64,000 nucleotides of DNA from JACDAN01 sp035707105 (GTDB lineage Bacteria; Actinomycetota; Thermoleophilia; Gaiellales; Gaiellaceae): positions 1 through 64,000 of the forward strand of contig DASSUI010000088.1 of assembly GCA_035707105.1 (NCBI GenBank), written 5' to 3'. A program made the position numbers and the translations under genes. Position 1 is the first letter of the stretch. The number at the start of each line of letters is the position of its first letter. Of this stretch, positions 25,913-34,390 are shown piece after piece. The notes under the pieces were generated by a model that did no database searches, was not told the DNA's origin, and saw nothing but the letters and a program-made list of their open reading frames with translations.

Positions 25913-26576
25913 CGAACAGGCCGGCCGCCGCCTTCTCCGCGACCGCCTCCTCGCGGCCGTCGAGCTCGACCGTGAACCGGCCGCCGTCGGCCGCGGTGAG
26001 CCGGATGCTCGCGCCCGGCTCCAGCCCCTGGTCGTAGAACCAATGGAGGAGCTCGCCGTCGTGCTCGGCGAGCCGGACGATCGTCGCGTCGGAGCCGGCG
26101 TCGAGCTCGGCGAGCGCGACGAGCTCCTCGTTCTCCCGCTGCTCGAACTCGGGGTCGACGGGCCAGCCGTGCGGACACCGCTCCGGGTGTCCGAGCCGCT
26201 CGGCGACCCGCTCGATCATCTCATCCGTGAAGGTGTCACCGAGCTCGTCCGCATGGACGTGCGCCTCCGCGGCCGTGTAGCCCATGAAGTCCGTCAGCAG
26301 CCGCTCGATGATCCGGTGCTTGCGGACGACCTGCTCGGCGCGCGCCCGCCCCTTCTTCGTCAGGAGCGCCTCCTTGTGCTGCCCGCGCCGTACGAGCCCC
26401 TCGCGCTCGAGTCGCTTCAGCATCTCCCCGGCCGACGCGCGGGACACCCCGAGCATCTCCGCCACGCGCGCCGCGAGCGCCGGCGACTTCGATCCGGGCG
26501 GCGCGTACTCGCCGATCGGGAACGCGAGGAAGTAGATCGTCTCGAGGTACTCGTCGACGGAGTGGCGATGCGCCAT
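25899..26576 (-). CDS. DtxR/MntR-family metal-dependent transcriptional repressor
   Basis: 225 aa. N-terminal winged helix ('VDEYLETIYFLAF', 'LAARVAEMLGVSRASAGEMLKRLEREGLV'), a metal-binding dimerisation domain (HRIIERLL, then a helix with H-A-D-E, and ERCPHGWPVD), and a C-terminal FeoA/SH3-like domain ('PGASIRLTAADGGRF'). Domain order and length match IdeR/DtxR-type iron or manganese regulators. Divergent from an FTR1 permease with a perfect dyad operator between them, which suggests iron-responsive repression of uptake and of itself. TATAAC at 26586-26591 may be its -10. Confidence 0.9.
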   Translation of the reverse strand: MAHRHSVDEYLETIYFLAFPIGEYAPPGSKSPALAARVAEMLGVSRASAGEMLKRLEREGLVRRGQHKEALLTKKGRARAEQVVRKHRIIERLLTDFMGYTAAEAHVHADELGDTFTDEMIERVAERLGHPERCPHGWPVDPEFEQRENEELVALAELDAGSDATIVRLAEHDGELLHWFYDQGLEPGASIRLTAADGGRFTVELDGREEAVAEKAAAGLFVRPA

Positions 26577-26605
26577 GAGAGTTGCGTTATAGTCGGCGCC
26601 GTCTC

Positions 26606-26623
26606 TGTAAGGTACGCCTTACA
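26606..26623 (+). promoter_or_regulatory. Palindromic operator between the DtxR-family regulator and the FTR1 permease
   Basis: TGTAAGG-TACG-CCTTACA, a perfect 7-bp dyad with a 4-nt centre. It overlaps a TAAGGT hexamer (26608-26613) that would be the -10 of the permease and covers the -35 position of the regulator, an ideal place for double repression. The size and A/T-flanked GG-CC core fit DtxR-family boxes. Binding is inferred. Confidence 0.7.
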
Positions 26624-26644
26624 ACCGTTCCGAAAGGAGAGCAC

Positions 26645-27370
26645 GTGGGAGCTGCGGTGGTGACGTTGCGCGAGGGGTTCGAGGCCTCGCTGATCGTGGG
26701 GATCGTCCTCGCGTTCCTGAACCGGACCGGGCGCAGGGACGGCTTCTGGGCCGTCTGGCTCGGCGCCCTTTCAGCTGTCGCCATCAGCGTCGCCGCCGGC
26801 GTTACGCTCTACCTCATCGGCGCGGAGTTCGAGGGGCGCGCCGAGGCGCTGTGGGAGGGCTCGATCATGCTCGCTGCGGCGGCGATGCTCACGTGGATGG
26901 TCTTCTGGATGCGCGGTCACGCCCGCACGATCCGGAAGCACCTGGAGTCGCAGGTGGAAGACGCGCTCAGGGTCGGGTCGGCCGTCGGGCTGGCAGTCGT
27001 CGCCTTCGTCGGCGTCCTGCGCGAGGGCCTCGAGACGGCGCTCTTCCTGCTCGGTACCTTCGAGAACTCGAACGCCGGCGTCTCGTTCGTCGGCGGGGCG
27101 CTCGGCCTGGTCGCGGCCGTCGGGCTCGGCTACCTGTTCTACAGGGGCAGCTCGCGCCTCGACCTCCGCCGCTTCTTCACGGTGACCAGCCTGCTGCTGC
27201 TCGCGTTCGCCGGCTGGCTGCTCTTCGGCGGCGTCCACGAGCTTGCGGAGGGCGGCCTGCTGCCGGAGAGCATGCTGCTGCAGGTCGGCGTCCTCGCCGC
27301 CTTTGCGATCCCGGCGCTCTGGTTCTATCTGCGCGGCGGCTCTCCGAAGCCGGCACAGAAGACGGCCTAG
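26645..27370 (+). CDS. efeU: FTR1-family iron permease (EfeU-like)
   Basis: 241 aa, seven hydrophobic segments. The two REXXE iron-ligand motifs are present: REGFEAS near the N-terminus and LREGLETALF at about residues 120-129. Imports iron across the cytoplasmic membrane, usually with EfeO/EfeB; neither partner is in the window. GTG 26645 has AAAGGAG five bases upstream; the frame is open further left through the operator, which argues against a longer start. Confidence 0.9.
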   Translation: MGAAVVTLREGFEASLIVGIVLAFLNRTGRRDGFWAVWLGALSAVAISVAAGVTLYLIGAEFEGRAEALWEGSIMLAAAAMLTWMVFWMRGHARTIRKHLESQVEDALRVGSAVGLAVVAFVGVLREGLETALFLLGTFENSNAGVSFVGGALGLVAAVGLGYLFYRGSSRLDLRRFFTVTSLLLLAFAGWLLFGGVHELAEGGLLPESMLLQVGVLAAFAIPALWFYLRGGSPKPAQKTA

Positions 27371-27378
27371 GCGCTCAC

Positions 27379-27384
27379 TAGGCT
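27379..27384 (+). promoter_or_regulatory. -10 element of priA
   Basis: TAGGCT with exactly 6 nt to GTG 27391, giving a leaderless transcript. Confidence 0.5.
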
Positions 27385-27390
27385 GGCGGG

Positions 27391-29319
27391 GTGAGCGCCC
27401 GCTACGCCTCGGTCTATCCGCTCGTCTCGTCCCGGGCGCTCGCGCGGCCCTTCACGTACGAGGTCCCGCCGGCGGTCGGCAAGGGGGCCGTCGTGTCGCT
27501 GCGCTTCGGCGGCGCGAAGCGGCGCGGCGTCGTGGTCGGGCTCGAGGAGCGCCCGCCGGAGGGCGTGAAGGCGGCGCCGGTCGACGACGTCGTCGACGAG
27601 CTGCCGGTGCCGCTCGTGGACCTCGCGCTCTGGCTGGCCGACTACTACGGCTCGACGCCCGCCCGGGCGCTGGAGCTGGTGGCGCCCCTGAAGCGCAAGG
27701 CGCGGGGCGAGCGGCCGCAGCCGGGCGAGCGCGACGCGCTCCCCGGTGAGGCGGAGCCGGCGCAGCTGAGCGAGAGCCAGGAGCAGGCGCTCGGCCGGAT
27801 CGTCGAGGCGATGGACACGGGTGGCGGGAACGTCCTCCTCCACGGGGCCACCGGCAGCGGCAAGACGGAGGTCTACCTCCAGGCGTGCGCGGCGGCGCTC
27901 GACCGGGGTAAGGGCGCGATCGTCCTCGTCCCCGAGATCGCGCTGGCGCCGCAGACGGTCGGCCGCCTGCGCGCCCGGTTCGGCGACCGCGTCGCCGTGC
28001 TCCACTCCTCGCTGACCGACGCCGAGCGCCGGGACGAGCGGCAGCGCATCGCGAGCGGGGCGGCGCCGATCGTCGTCGGCGCTCGGTCGGCCGTCTTCGC
28101 GCCGGTGGCGCCGCTCGGCGTGGTCTGCATCGACGAAGAGCACGACTCCTCCTATAAGCAGGAGTCTGATCCGCGGTACGACGCGCGCACGGTCGCGGCG
28201 AAGCGTGCGGCGTTGGAGGGAGCCGTCGCTGTCTTTGGGACAGCGACGCCCAGGCCCGAGAGCTGGCACCGGCTCGAGCGGCTCGAGCTGGGAGGCCGGC
28301 TCGCAGGCCCACTGCCGCCCGTACGGATCGTCGATCTGCGCCGCGAGGCGGGCTATCCGCTCTCAGCGCCGCTCCTCGCCGAGCTCGGTGCGCTCGAGCA
28401 GCACGGGGGCAAGGCCATCCTCCTCCTCAACCGCCGCGGCGTCGCGCCCGCGATCCACTGCCGTTCCTGCGGCGCGACGCGCCGCTGCCCCAACTGCGAC
28501 GTTGCGCTCGTCCTCCACGCCGACGGCCGGCTCCACTGCCACCACTGCTCGCTCGCGGACGACCTGGGCGAGACCTGCCCCGATTGCGGCTCGCCGGAGC
28601 TTGCGCGCATCGGCGCGGGCACGCAGCGGCTCGAGCAGGAGCTCGCCGAGAAGGTTCCGGGGCTTGAGCGGATCCGGCTCGACGCCGACGCCGTCCGCCG
28701 GCCGGCCGAGCTGACCGAAGCGCTTCGCCGCTTCGGCCGCGCAGACCGGGCCGTGCTGGTCGGCACGCAGATGGTCGCGAAGGGTCACCACTTCTCCGGT
28801 GTTGCGCTTGCGGCCGTCGTCGACGCGGACACGGGCCTCGGGATGCCGGACTTCCGCGCGGAGGAACGAACGTTCCAGCTCGTGACGCAGCTCGCCGGGC
28901 GAAGCGGTCGCGACGCGCCCGGCCGCGTCGTCGTCCAGACGTTCCAGCCGGACGCCCGTCCGATCCTCCACGCCGCGCGCCACGACGTCGGCCGGTTCCT
29001 CGCCGAGGAGCTCGAGCGCCGGCGCGAGCTCGGGTATCCGCCCTTCCGCCACCTCGTCCGAGTCGTGGCCGACGGGCACGAGGCCGGTGACCCCATGCAG
29101 CTGCTCGGCGAGATCGCGGCCGGGCTGGACGGCGCCGACGTGCTCGGCCCGGCGCCGCTCCTTCGCCTCCGCGGCCGCCATCGCGCGCAGCTCCTCGTGA
29201 AGACCGACCGCGTCCGGCCCGTCGCGTCCCGGGCGGCGCAGCTCCTGTCGGCGGCGGCCCCGGTGATGAGCCGCGCGGGGGTCAGGGCGGCCGTCGACGT
29301 CGACCCCCAAGCCCTCTGA
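27391..29319 (+). CDS. priA: Primosomal protein N' (PriA helicase)
   Basis: 642 aa. N-terminal 3'-DNA-binding domain (ARYASVYPLVSSRALARPFTYEVP), then a superfamily 2 helicase with Walker A GATGSGKTEVY (about residue 147), DEEH box ('VVCIDEEHDSSYKQE') and a zinc module of paired cysteines (CRSCGATRRCPNCD, CHHCSLADDLGETCPDCG). Unlike the mycobacterial PriA, which has lost its ATPase motifs, this one looks catalytically intact. Restarts stalled replication forks. First gene of priA-def-fmt-rsmB, a common order. Confidence 0.95.
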   Translation: MSARYASVYPLVSSRALARPFTYEVPPAVGKGAVVSLRFGGAKRRGVVVGLEERPPEGVKAAPVDDVVDELPVPLVDLALWLADYYGSTPARALELVAPLKRKARGERPQPGERDALPGEAEPAQLSESQEQALGRIVEAMDTGGGNVLLHGATGSGKTEVYLQACAAALDRGKGAIVLVPEIALAPQTVGRLRARFGDRVAVLHSSLTDAERRDERQRIASGAAPIVVGARSAVFAPVAPLGVVCIDEEHDSSYKQESDPRYDARTVAAKRAALEGAVAVFGTATPRPESWHRLERLELGGRLAGPLPPVRIVDLRREAGYPLSAPLLAELGALEQHGGKAILLLNRRGVAPAIHCRSCGATRRCPNCDVALVLHADGRLHCHHCSLADDLGETCPDCGSPELARIGAGTQRLEQELAEKVPGLERIRLDADAVRRPAELTEALRRFGRADRAVLVGTQMVAKGHHFSGVALAAVVDADTGLGMPDFRAEERTFQLVTQLAGRSGRDAPGRVVVQTFQPDARPILHAARHDVGRFLAEELERRRELGYPPFRHLVRVVADGHEAGDPMQLLGEIAAGLDGADVLGPAPLLRLRGRHRAQLLVKTDRVRPVASRAAQLLSAAAPVMSRAGVRAAVDVDPQAL

Positions 29320-29334
29320 TTACATACGGCCGCT

Positions 29335-29901
29335 GTGGCAGAGGCCGGCCAGGTCAAGACCGACGAGCTCGACCCCGAGGCGCAGGCCCGGCGCCGCCTT
29401 GCGCTGGGCCAGATCCGCCAGTACCCCGATCCGGCCCTCCGAATGCAGGCGCGTGAGGTCGAGTCGTTCGATGGGGACCTCGGCCGGCTGGTCGAGCGGA
29501 TGACGAACCTCATGAGGGATGCGAACGGCGTTGGGCTCGCTGCGACGCAGGTCGGGGTCATCCGGCGGGTCTTCGTCTTCCAGCCGGACCCGGACGAGGA
29601 GCCGTTGGCGGTGGTCAATCCCGCGCTCGTCGAGACCTCGGAGGAGACGGTCGTGGACGACGAGGGCTGCCTGTCGCTCGTCGGCGTCCAGATGCCGGTC
29701 GAGCGGCCGATCTCGATTCGGCTCGAGGGCCGCGACGTCGACGGCGGTGAGCTCTCGCTGGAGCTGAGCGACCACCCGGCGCGGGTCGTGCAGCACGAGC
29801 TCGACCACCTCGACGGGGTCCTGATCCTCGACCGTACGACCGACGAGGCCCGCAAGGCCGCCCTCGCGGTCCTGCGGCCGAAGGCCGTCCTGACCCCGTA
29901 G
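29335..29901 (+). CDS. def: Peptide deformylase
   Basis: 188 aa. Removes the formyl group from nascent proteins. The three PDF motifs are present: GVGLAATQVG, EGCLS and QHELDHLDG (HExxH-type metal site). About 20 extra residues precede the usual start. GTG 29335 follows priA by 15 bp and its stop overlaps the GTG of fmt by one base. Confidence 0.95.
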   Translation: MAEAGQVKTDELDPEAQARRRLALGQIRQYPDPALRMQAREVESFDGDLGRLVERMTNLMRDANGVGLAATQVGVIRRVFVFQPDPDEEPLAVVNPALVETSEETVVDDEGCLSLVGVQMPVERPISIRLEGRDVDGGELSLELSDHPARVVQHELDHLDGVLILDRTTDEARKAALAVLRPKAVLTP

Positions 29902-30683
29902 TGCGCCTCGCGGTCGCGGCGACCGGCAAGTTCGGCGCCGACGTCCTGGCCGAGCTCGCTGCGCGGCGGGAGATCGACTACGTCCTGACGCGCCCGGATC
30001 GCCCGAAGGGGCGCGGCCGGAGGCCCGGGCCGTCGCCGGCGAAGGAGATGGCCGCGCGGCTCGACATCCTCGTTCGGCAGCCCGAGCGGCCGGCCGGGCT
30101 CGAGCTCGGCGTCGACGTGATCGTGCTCGCGGACTACGGCGCGCTGATTCCCCCCGAGCTCCTCGAACAGGCGGAGTGGCTGAACGTGCATCCGTCGCTC
30201 CTTCCGCGCTGGCGCGGGGCGGCGCCCGTCGAGCGGGCGATCATGGCGGGGGACGCGGCGACCGGCGTCAGCATCATCCGGCTGGTCGAGGAGCTCGACG
30301 CCGGGCCTGTCGGCGCGGCCGGGTCGTTTCCGATCGGGCCCGACGACGACGCCGGCGCCGTCTACGACAAGGCCGCCGATCTCGCGCCGCATCTCGTGGA
30401 GCAGGCGTTCGCCGGCGACTTCCGCCCGCAGGAGGGCGAGGCTACGTACGCCGAGAAGATCGGCCCGGAGGATCGGCTCCTCGACTGGTCGCGGCCCCCC
30501 GAGGAGCTCCACAACCGGATTCGCGCGCTGTCGCCGCACATCGGCGCGCGCGGAGAGCTCCACGGCCGACCGGTGCTCGTCTGGGGGTCGCGCCTCGCCG
30601 ACGACCGGCTCGAGATCCTCGAGGTGCAGCCGGAGGGCGGGCGGCGGATGACGCTGGACGAGTTCGAGCGTGGCCTCCGCTAG
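29901..30683 (+). CDS. fmt: Methionyl-tRNA formyltransferase, short form
   Basis: 260 aa, compared with about 310 in E. coli. Catalytic motif 'NVHPSLLPRWRGAAPVERAI' carries the conserved Asn and His, and 'TGVSIIRLVEELDAGP' the Asp. The formyl-folate loop 'RPDRPKGRGRRPGPSPAKE' is present. The linker between this loop and the catalytic strand and the C-terminal OB-like domain are both trimmed. Works with the adjacent deformylase in the N-formyl-methionine cycle. Confidence 0.92.
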   Translation: MRLAVAATGKFGADVLAELAARREIDYVLTRPDRPKGRGRRPGPSPAKEMAARLDILVRQPERPAGLELGVDVIVLADYGALIPPELLEQAEWLNVHPSLLPRWRGAAPVERAIMAGDAATGVSIIRLVEELDAGPVGAAGSFPIGPDDDAGAVYDKAADLAPHLVEQAFAGDFRPQEGEATYAEKIGPEDRLLDWSRPPEELHNRIRALSPHIGARGELHGRPVLVWGSRLADDRLEILEVQPEGGRRMTLDEFERGLR

Positions 30684-31905
30684 CCCGGCCCGCAGGGTCG
30701 CGCACAGGGTTCTCATGCGCGTCTTCGAGGAGGACGCGTACGCGGACCGAGCATTCGCCTCCGAGGCGAGGGGGCTGGACGCCCGTGACCGGGCGCTTGC
30801 GCAGCGGATCGCTTACGGCGCCATCCAGCGGGTGCGGACGCTCGACGAGGCGATCGAGCGGCTCGGCGGGCGCACTGTGCGCGGGATGGATCCGCCGGTG
30901 CGGGCCGCGATCCGAGTCGGCGCCTACGAGCTCGCGTTCCTCGACGCCGTGCCCGCGCGGGCGAGCGTCAACGAGGGGGTCGAGCTCGTGAAGGCGTCGA
31001 AGGCGCGACGGGCGGCCGGGTTCGCGAACGCGGTGCTCCGCCGGGTCGCCGAAGGCATCGGGCCGCTCGTGGACGGCCTCCCGGAGACGACCGCGCGAGA
31101 GGCCGCACTCAGGCACTCCTACCCGGACTGGGTCGCGGAGACCTGGTGGGAGGAATGGGGAGCCGACGAGGCGCTGGCGCTCATGCGGGCGCAGAACGAG
31201 CCGCCGGAGACCGCCGTGCGCGTCGTCGGCACCGGCGAGGCTCGTGTGGTCGAGCGTGTGGACCCGGCGGAGCTCGAACAGGGCAGGGTCTGGCCGCAGA
31301 GTCGCGGGTCGCAGCTGGCCGGTGCGGCGGTCGGCGTCGAGCCCGGCGACCGCGTCCTCGACCTCTGCGCGGCGCCGGGCGGGAAGACCATGCAGCTCGC
31401 GGAGCGGGCCCGCGAGGTGGTCGCGGTGGAGCTCCACCCGGGGAGGGCGCGGGAGCTGGAGCAGAACGTCCGCCGTCTCGGGCTCGCCAACGTGGCGATC
31501 GTGAACGCAGACGCCCGTGAGCTGCCGCCCGAGCTCACCGGCTTCGATCGGGTGCTCGTGGACGCACCGTGCTCCGGGCTCGGCGTACTCGCGGCGCGAC
31601 CGGATCTCCGGTGGCGCGCGCGGCCGCTTCCGGAGCTGCAGCACGAGCTGCTCGCCGTGGCGGCCGCCCGCGTGAAGCCGTCCGGCACGGTCGTCTACTC
31701 GGTCTGCACGATCGCGAAGGCGGAGAACGAGGACGTCGTGGACGCCGTGGTTTCGGACCAGGCGGGCGGGCTCGTCCTCGACCACTCTCTCGCCGAGACG
31801 TGGCCTCGGTACGAGCACCCGCACCGGCAGGGCACGTTGCTGACGCTGCCGCACCGGGATCGGACGTCGGGATTCTTCATCGCCCGGCTCCTCCGGACAG
31901 CCTGA
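30670..31905 (+). CDS. rsmB: 16S rRNA (cytosine-967-C5)-methyltransferase
   Basis: 411 aa. N-terminal NusB-like RNA-binding domain (about 1-140) and a class I methyltransferase with 'VLDLCAAPGGKTMQLAE', the active-site 'VDAPCSGLGVL' and 'VVYSVCTI' cysteine motifs that mark RNA m5C methyltransferases. GTG 30670 overlaps fmt by 14 bp. Confidence 0.93.
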   Translation: MASASPARRVAHRVLMRVFEEDAYADRAFASEARGLDARDRALAQRIAYGAIQRVRTLDEAIERLGGRTVRGMDPPVRAAIRVGAYELAFLDAVPARASVNEGVELVKASKARRAAGFANAVLRRVAEGIGPLVDGLPETTAREAALRHSYPDWVAETWWEEWGADEALALMRAQNEPPETAVRVVGTGEARVVERVDPAELEQGRVWPQSRGSQLAGAAVGVEPGDRVLDLCAAPGGKTMQLAERAREVVAVELHPGRARELEQNVRRLGLANVAIVNADARELPPELTGFDRVLVDAPCSGLGVLAARPDLRWRARPLPELQHELLAVAAARVKPSGTVVYSVCTIAKAENEDVVDAVVSDQAGGLVLDHSLAETWPRYEHPHRQGTLLTLPHRDRTSGFFIARLLRTA

Positions 31906-31913
31906 TCGCGCAT

Positions 31914-31983
31914 TTCGTCACGCTTTCGTCCCGAAGGACACGGCCCGCAGCGCCGGGTCCGAGGGACAGTCCCTCGCCCGCCG
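31914..31983 (+). repeat. Dispersed intergenic repeat, family B, copy 2
   Basis: About 70 bp related to 25689-25758, with TTCGTCACGCT, CGAAGGAC, GAGGGACAGTCCCTC (31961-31975) and a terminal CGCCG in the same order and spacing. It fills the gap between rsmB and rpe. Confidence 0.75.
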
Positions 31984-31989
31984 TAAGCT
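31984..31989 (+). promoter_or_regulatory. -10 element of the rpe-riboflavin operon
   Basis: TAAGCT, 6 nt before ATG 31996, directly after repeat family B. No FMN riboswitch is recognisable upstream. Confidence 0.45.
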
Positions 31990-31995
31990 GCGCCC

Positions 31996-32673
31996 ATGCC
32001 CTGGCGGGACTGGATGCGCACCGTGGAGGTCGAGCCGTCGCTCTACGCGGCCGACTTCTCTCGCCTCGGGGAGCAGATCGAGACCGTGATGAAGGCGGGC
32101 GCGCGGATCTTCCAGTTCGACGTCGGCGACGGGCACTTCGTCGAGCCGATCACGATCGGGCCGATCGTGCTCGAGTCGATCGCGCCGCTCGTCCACCGGC
32201 TCGGCGGGCGGCTCGACTGCCACCTGATGGTCGAGGAGCCGCAGAGGCATTTCGAGGCGATCGCGCGGGCTGGAGGCGACAGCGTCACGTTCCACATCGA
32301 GGCCGTCGGCGACCCGGGCGAGGTCGCGCGGCAGGCGCGCGAGCAGGAGCTGCAGGTCGGCCTCGCCTTCAAGCCGGAGACGGAGCCGGAAGAGGCGGGC
32401 GCCGCGGCGGAGCCGTTCGACCTCGTCGTCTGCATGAGCATCGAGCCCGGCTACTCGGGACAGGCGTTCATGCCCGAGGCACTGGGTCGGATCGAACGCC
32501 TTCGCGAATTGCTCCCGGACGACAAGCCGATCCAGGTGGACGGCGGCGTGGGACGGGACAACATCCGCCTGCTGCGGGACGCAGGCGCCGCGCTGTTCGT
32601 CGCCGGAACCAGCGTGTTCGGACAGGACGACATCGCCCGCGCCTACGAGGAACTCGTCCGAGAGCTGGGGTGA
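31996..32673 (+). CDS. rpe: Ribulose-phosphate 3-epimerase
   Basis: 225 aa TIM barrel. 'EPSLYAADFSRLGEQI', 'FQFDVGDGHFVEPITIGP', 'DCHLMVEEP', 'VVCMSIEPGYSGQAF' and 'IQVDGGV' carry the metal ligands and catalytic aspartates, although the usual 'MTVNPGFGGQ' is replaced by 'MSIEPGYSGQ', a mild variant. Interconverts ribulose- and xylulose-5-phosphate; the former is also the substrate of RibB downstream. Confidence 0.92.
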   Translation: MPWRDWMRTVEVEPSLYAADFSRLGEQIETVMKAGARIFQFDVGDGHFVEPITIGPIVLESIAPLVHRLGGRLDCHLMVEEPQRHFEAIARAGGDSVTFHIEAVGDPGEVARQAREQELQVGLAFKPETEPEEAGAAAEPFDLVVCMSIEPGYSGQAFMPEALGRIERLRELLPDDKPIQVDGGVGRDNIRLLRDAGAALFVAGTSVFGQDDIARAYEELVRELG

Positions 32674-33614
32674 ACGAGCATCTCGCGCGGGCGATCGAGC
32701 TCGCGGAGCGCGGCCGCGGCACGACGCATCCCAACCCCGTCGTCGGCGCGGTCGTCGTCTCCGACGGAGAGGTCGTCGGCGAGAGCTGGCACGAGCGGAA
32801 AGGGGAGCCGCACGCGGAGATCCGCGCGCTCGAGGCTGCGGGCGAACGAGCGCGCGGCGCCACGCTCTACGTGACGATGGAGCCGTGCTCGCACCACGGC
32901 CGGACACCGCCGTGCACCGACGCAGTGATCACCGGCGGCGTCGGCCGCGTCGTCGCCGGCTCGCTCGACCCGAACCCGAAGGCAGGCGGCGGCCTCGACC
33001 TGCTCCGCGCCGCCGGCGTCGAGGTCGAGCACGTGGACGTCTTCGAGGCGCGGGCGCTGAACGAGGCGTGGCGGACGTGGGTCGCTGACCGGCGCCCGTT
33101 CGTGACCTACAAGGCCGCGATGACGCTCGACGGCCGCCTCACCCTGCCGCACGAGCGCTGGATCTCCGGACCCGAGAGCCGCCGGCTCGTCCACGAGCTC
33201 CGCGCCGCCTCGGACGCCGTCGGCGTCGGCATGGGCACCGTCTACGCGGATGCGCCCCGGCTCGACGCCAGAGATGTCGACGCGCTGCGGCAGCCGCGCC
33301 GGGTCGCCTTCGGCCGCGGACCGCTCCCGGACGACTCCGACCTCGAGCTCCGTTCCGGGCCGCTCGCCGACGAGCTGGCCTCGCTCGCGGGCGAGGGCGT
33401 CCAGTCCGTCCTCCTCGAGGGCGGCCCGACGATCGCCGCGGCCTTCCTCCGGGAGGGCTTGCTCGACAAGCTCCTCGTATTCGTCGCGCCAAAGCTCTCC
33501 GGCGAGGGGCCGCACCTCTTCGAAGGCCCGATTTCGCCGCGGTCCCTCGCTCGTTTCGCCTCCACGCGTGTTGGAGAGGATGTGCTCCTGACCGCCTATG
33601 TCAACGAGCCCTGA
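32670..33614 (+). CDS. ribD: Bifunctional riboflavin deaminase/reductase RibD
   Basis: 314 aa from GTG 32670 (GTGA overlap with rpe). N-terminal deaminase with zinc ligands HAEI and PCSHHGRTPPC, and a C-terminal reductase ('FVTYKAAMTLDGRLTLPH', 'VLLEGGPTIAAAFL'). Second and third steps of riboflavin synthesis. The reductase part is shorter than in E. coli by some 40 residues. Confidence 0.94.
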   Translation: MNEHLARAIELAERGRGTTHPNPVVGAVVVSDGEVVGESWHERKGEPHAEIRALEAAGERARGATLYVTMEPCSHHGRTPPCTDAVITGGVGRVVAGSLDPNPKAGGGLDLLRAAGVEVEHVDVFEARALNEAWRTWVADRRPFVTYKAAMTLDGRLTLPHERWISGPESRRLVHELRAASDAVGVGMGTVYADAPRLDARDVDALRQPRRVAFGRGPLPDDSDLELRSGPLADELASLAGEGVQSVLLEGGPTIAAAFLREGLLDKLLVFVAPKLSGEGPHLFEGPISPRSLARFASTRVGEDVLLTAYVNEP

Positions 33615-33822
33615 CCTCGTCCAGACGCTCTCGCAGTGGCTCGCGGGCCACGTCGGTCTCGACGAGGTCCGCGTGGCGCTCACCGACCCGGGCGAGCTCG
33701 GCCCCGAGGCGCGCGGCCTGACCCGGGAGCTTCGGGAGGAGCTCGAGCGGCCCGACGCATCGGGCGCGCAGCTCCAGGCGCTCGCGCGGGAGACGATCGA
33801 GGCGATCGCGCTCGGCGAGTAG
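33598..33822 (+). CDS. Small hypothetical protein in the riboflavin operon
   Basis: 74 aa, acidic and helical, Leu/Glu-rich ('LTRELREELERPDASGAQLQ'). Its ATG overlaps the end of ribD by 17 bp and it stops 9 bp before ribE, so it is embedded in the operon. No family recognised. Could be a small accessory to the pathway or a conserved spacer gene. Confidence 0.6.
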   Translation: MSTSPDLVQTLSQWLAGHVGLDEVRVALTDPGELGPEARGLTRELREELERPDASGAQLQALARETIEAIALGE

Positions 33823-33825
33823 GCT
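33820..33825 (+). promoter_or_regulatory. -10 element of ribE
   Basis: TAGGCT, 6 nt before GTG 33832, identical in sequence and spacing to the priA element; a second promoter inside the riboflavin cluster. Confidence 0.45.
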
Positions 33826-33831
33826 GGCCCC

Positions 33832-34380
33832 GTGTTCACGGGGATCGTGCGGGAACGCGGGCGGATCGTCTCGTTCGGCGACCACCGCCTTGTCGTCGAG
33901 TCGTCGCTCGCGCCGGGCATCGGCGACTCGGTCAACGTCGACGGCGTCTGCCTGACCGTCGTCGAGGCCGAGAACGGGCACCTCGTCTTCGACGTCATGG
34001 ACGAGACGCTCGGCCGTACCAAAGGCTTCGCGGACGCCGCGAACCTCGAGCCCGCCGTCGCCGCCGGCGAACCGCTCGGGGGTCACTACGTCCAGGGCCA
34101 CGTCGACGGCGTCGGACGGGTTCGCGCCCTCGACGGCGAGCGGCTGACCGTCGAAGCGCCGCCCGAGATCCTCCGCTACTGCGTCGAGAAGGGGTCGATC
34201 GCGGTCGACGGCGTCTCGCTGACCATCGCAACGCTGGACGAGGAGACGTTCACGGTCGCGCTCGTCGCGCACACACTCGAGATGACGACGCTGGGTTCGC
34301 TCCGGCCCGGGGACGGCGTCAACCTGGAGGTCGACATCCTCGCGAAGTACGTCGAGAAGCTCACCGGGTCGGCCACCTAG
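33832..34380 (+). CDS. ribE: Riboflavin synthase alpha chain
   Basis: 182 aa with two lumazine-binding repeats: 'MFTGIVRERGRIVSF' with 'SVNVDGVCLTVV', and 'GHYVQGHVDGVGRV' with 'SIAVDGVSLTIA'. Final step of riboflavin synthesis (dismutation of dimethyl-ribityl-lumazine). Slightly shorter than the usual 200 residues. Confidence 0.94.
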   Translation: MFTGIVRERGRIVSFGDHRLVVESSLAPGIGDSVNVDGVCLTVVEAENGHLVFDVMDETLGRTKGFADAANLEPAVAAGEPLGGHYVQGHVDGVGRVRALDGERLTVEAPPEILRYCVEKGSIAVDGVSLTIATLDEETFTVALVAHTLEMTTLGSLRPGDGVNLEVDILAKYVEKLTGSAT

Positions 34381-34390
34381 CCGGGATACC

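Noticed and set aside
31906..31995. FMN riboswitch before the riboflavin genes
   Set aside because: The conserved FMN element segments are absent; the gap is filled by repeat family B.
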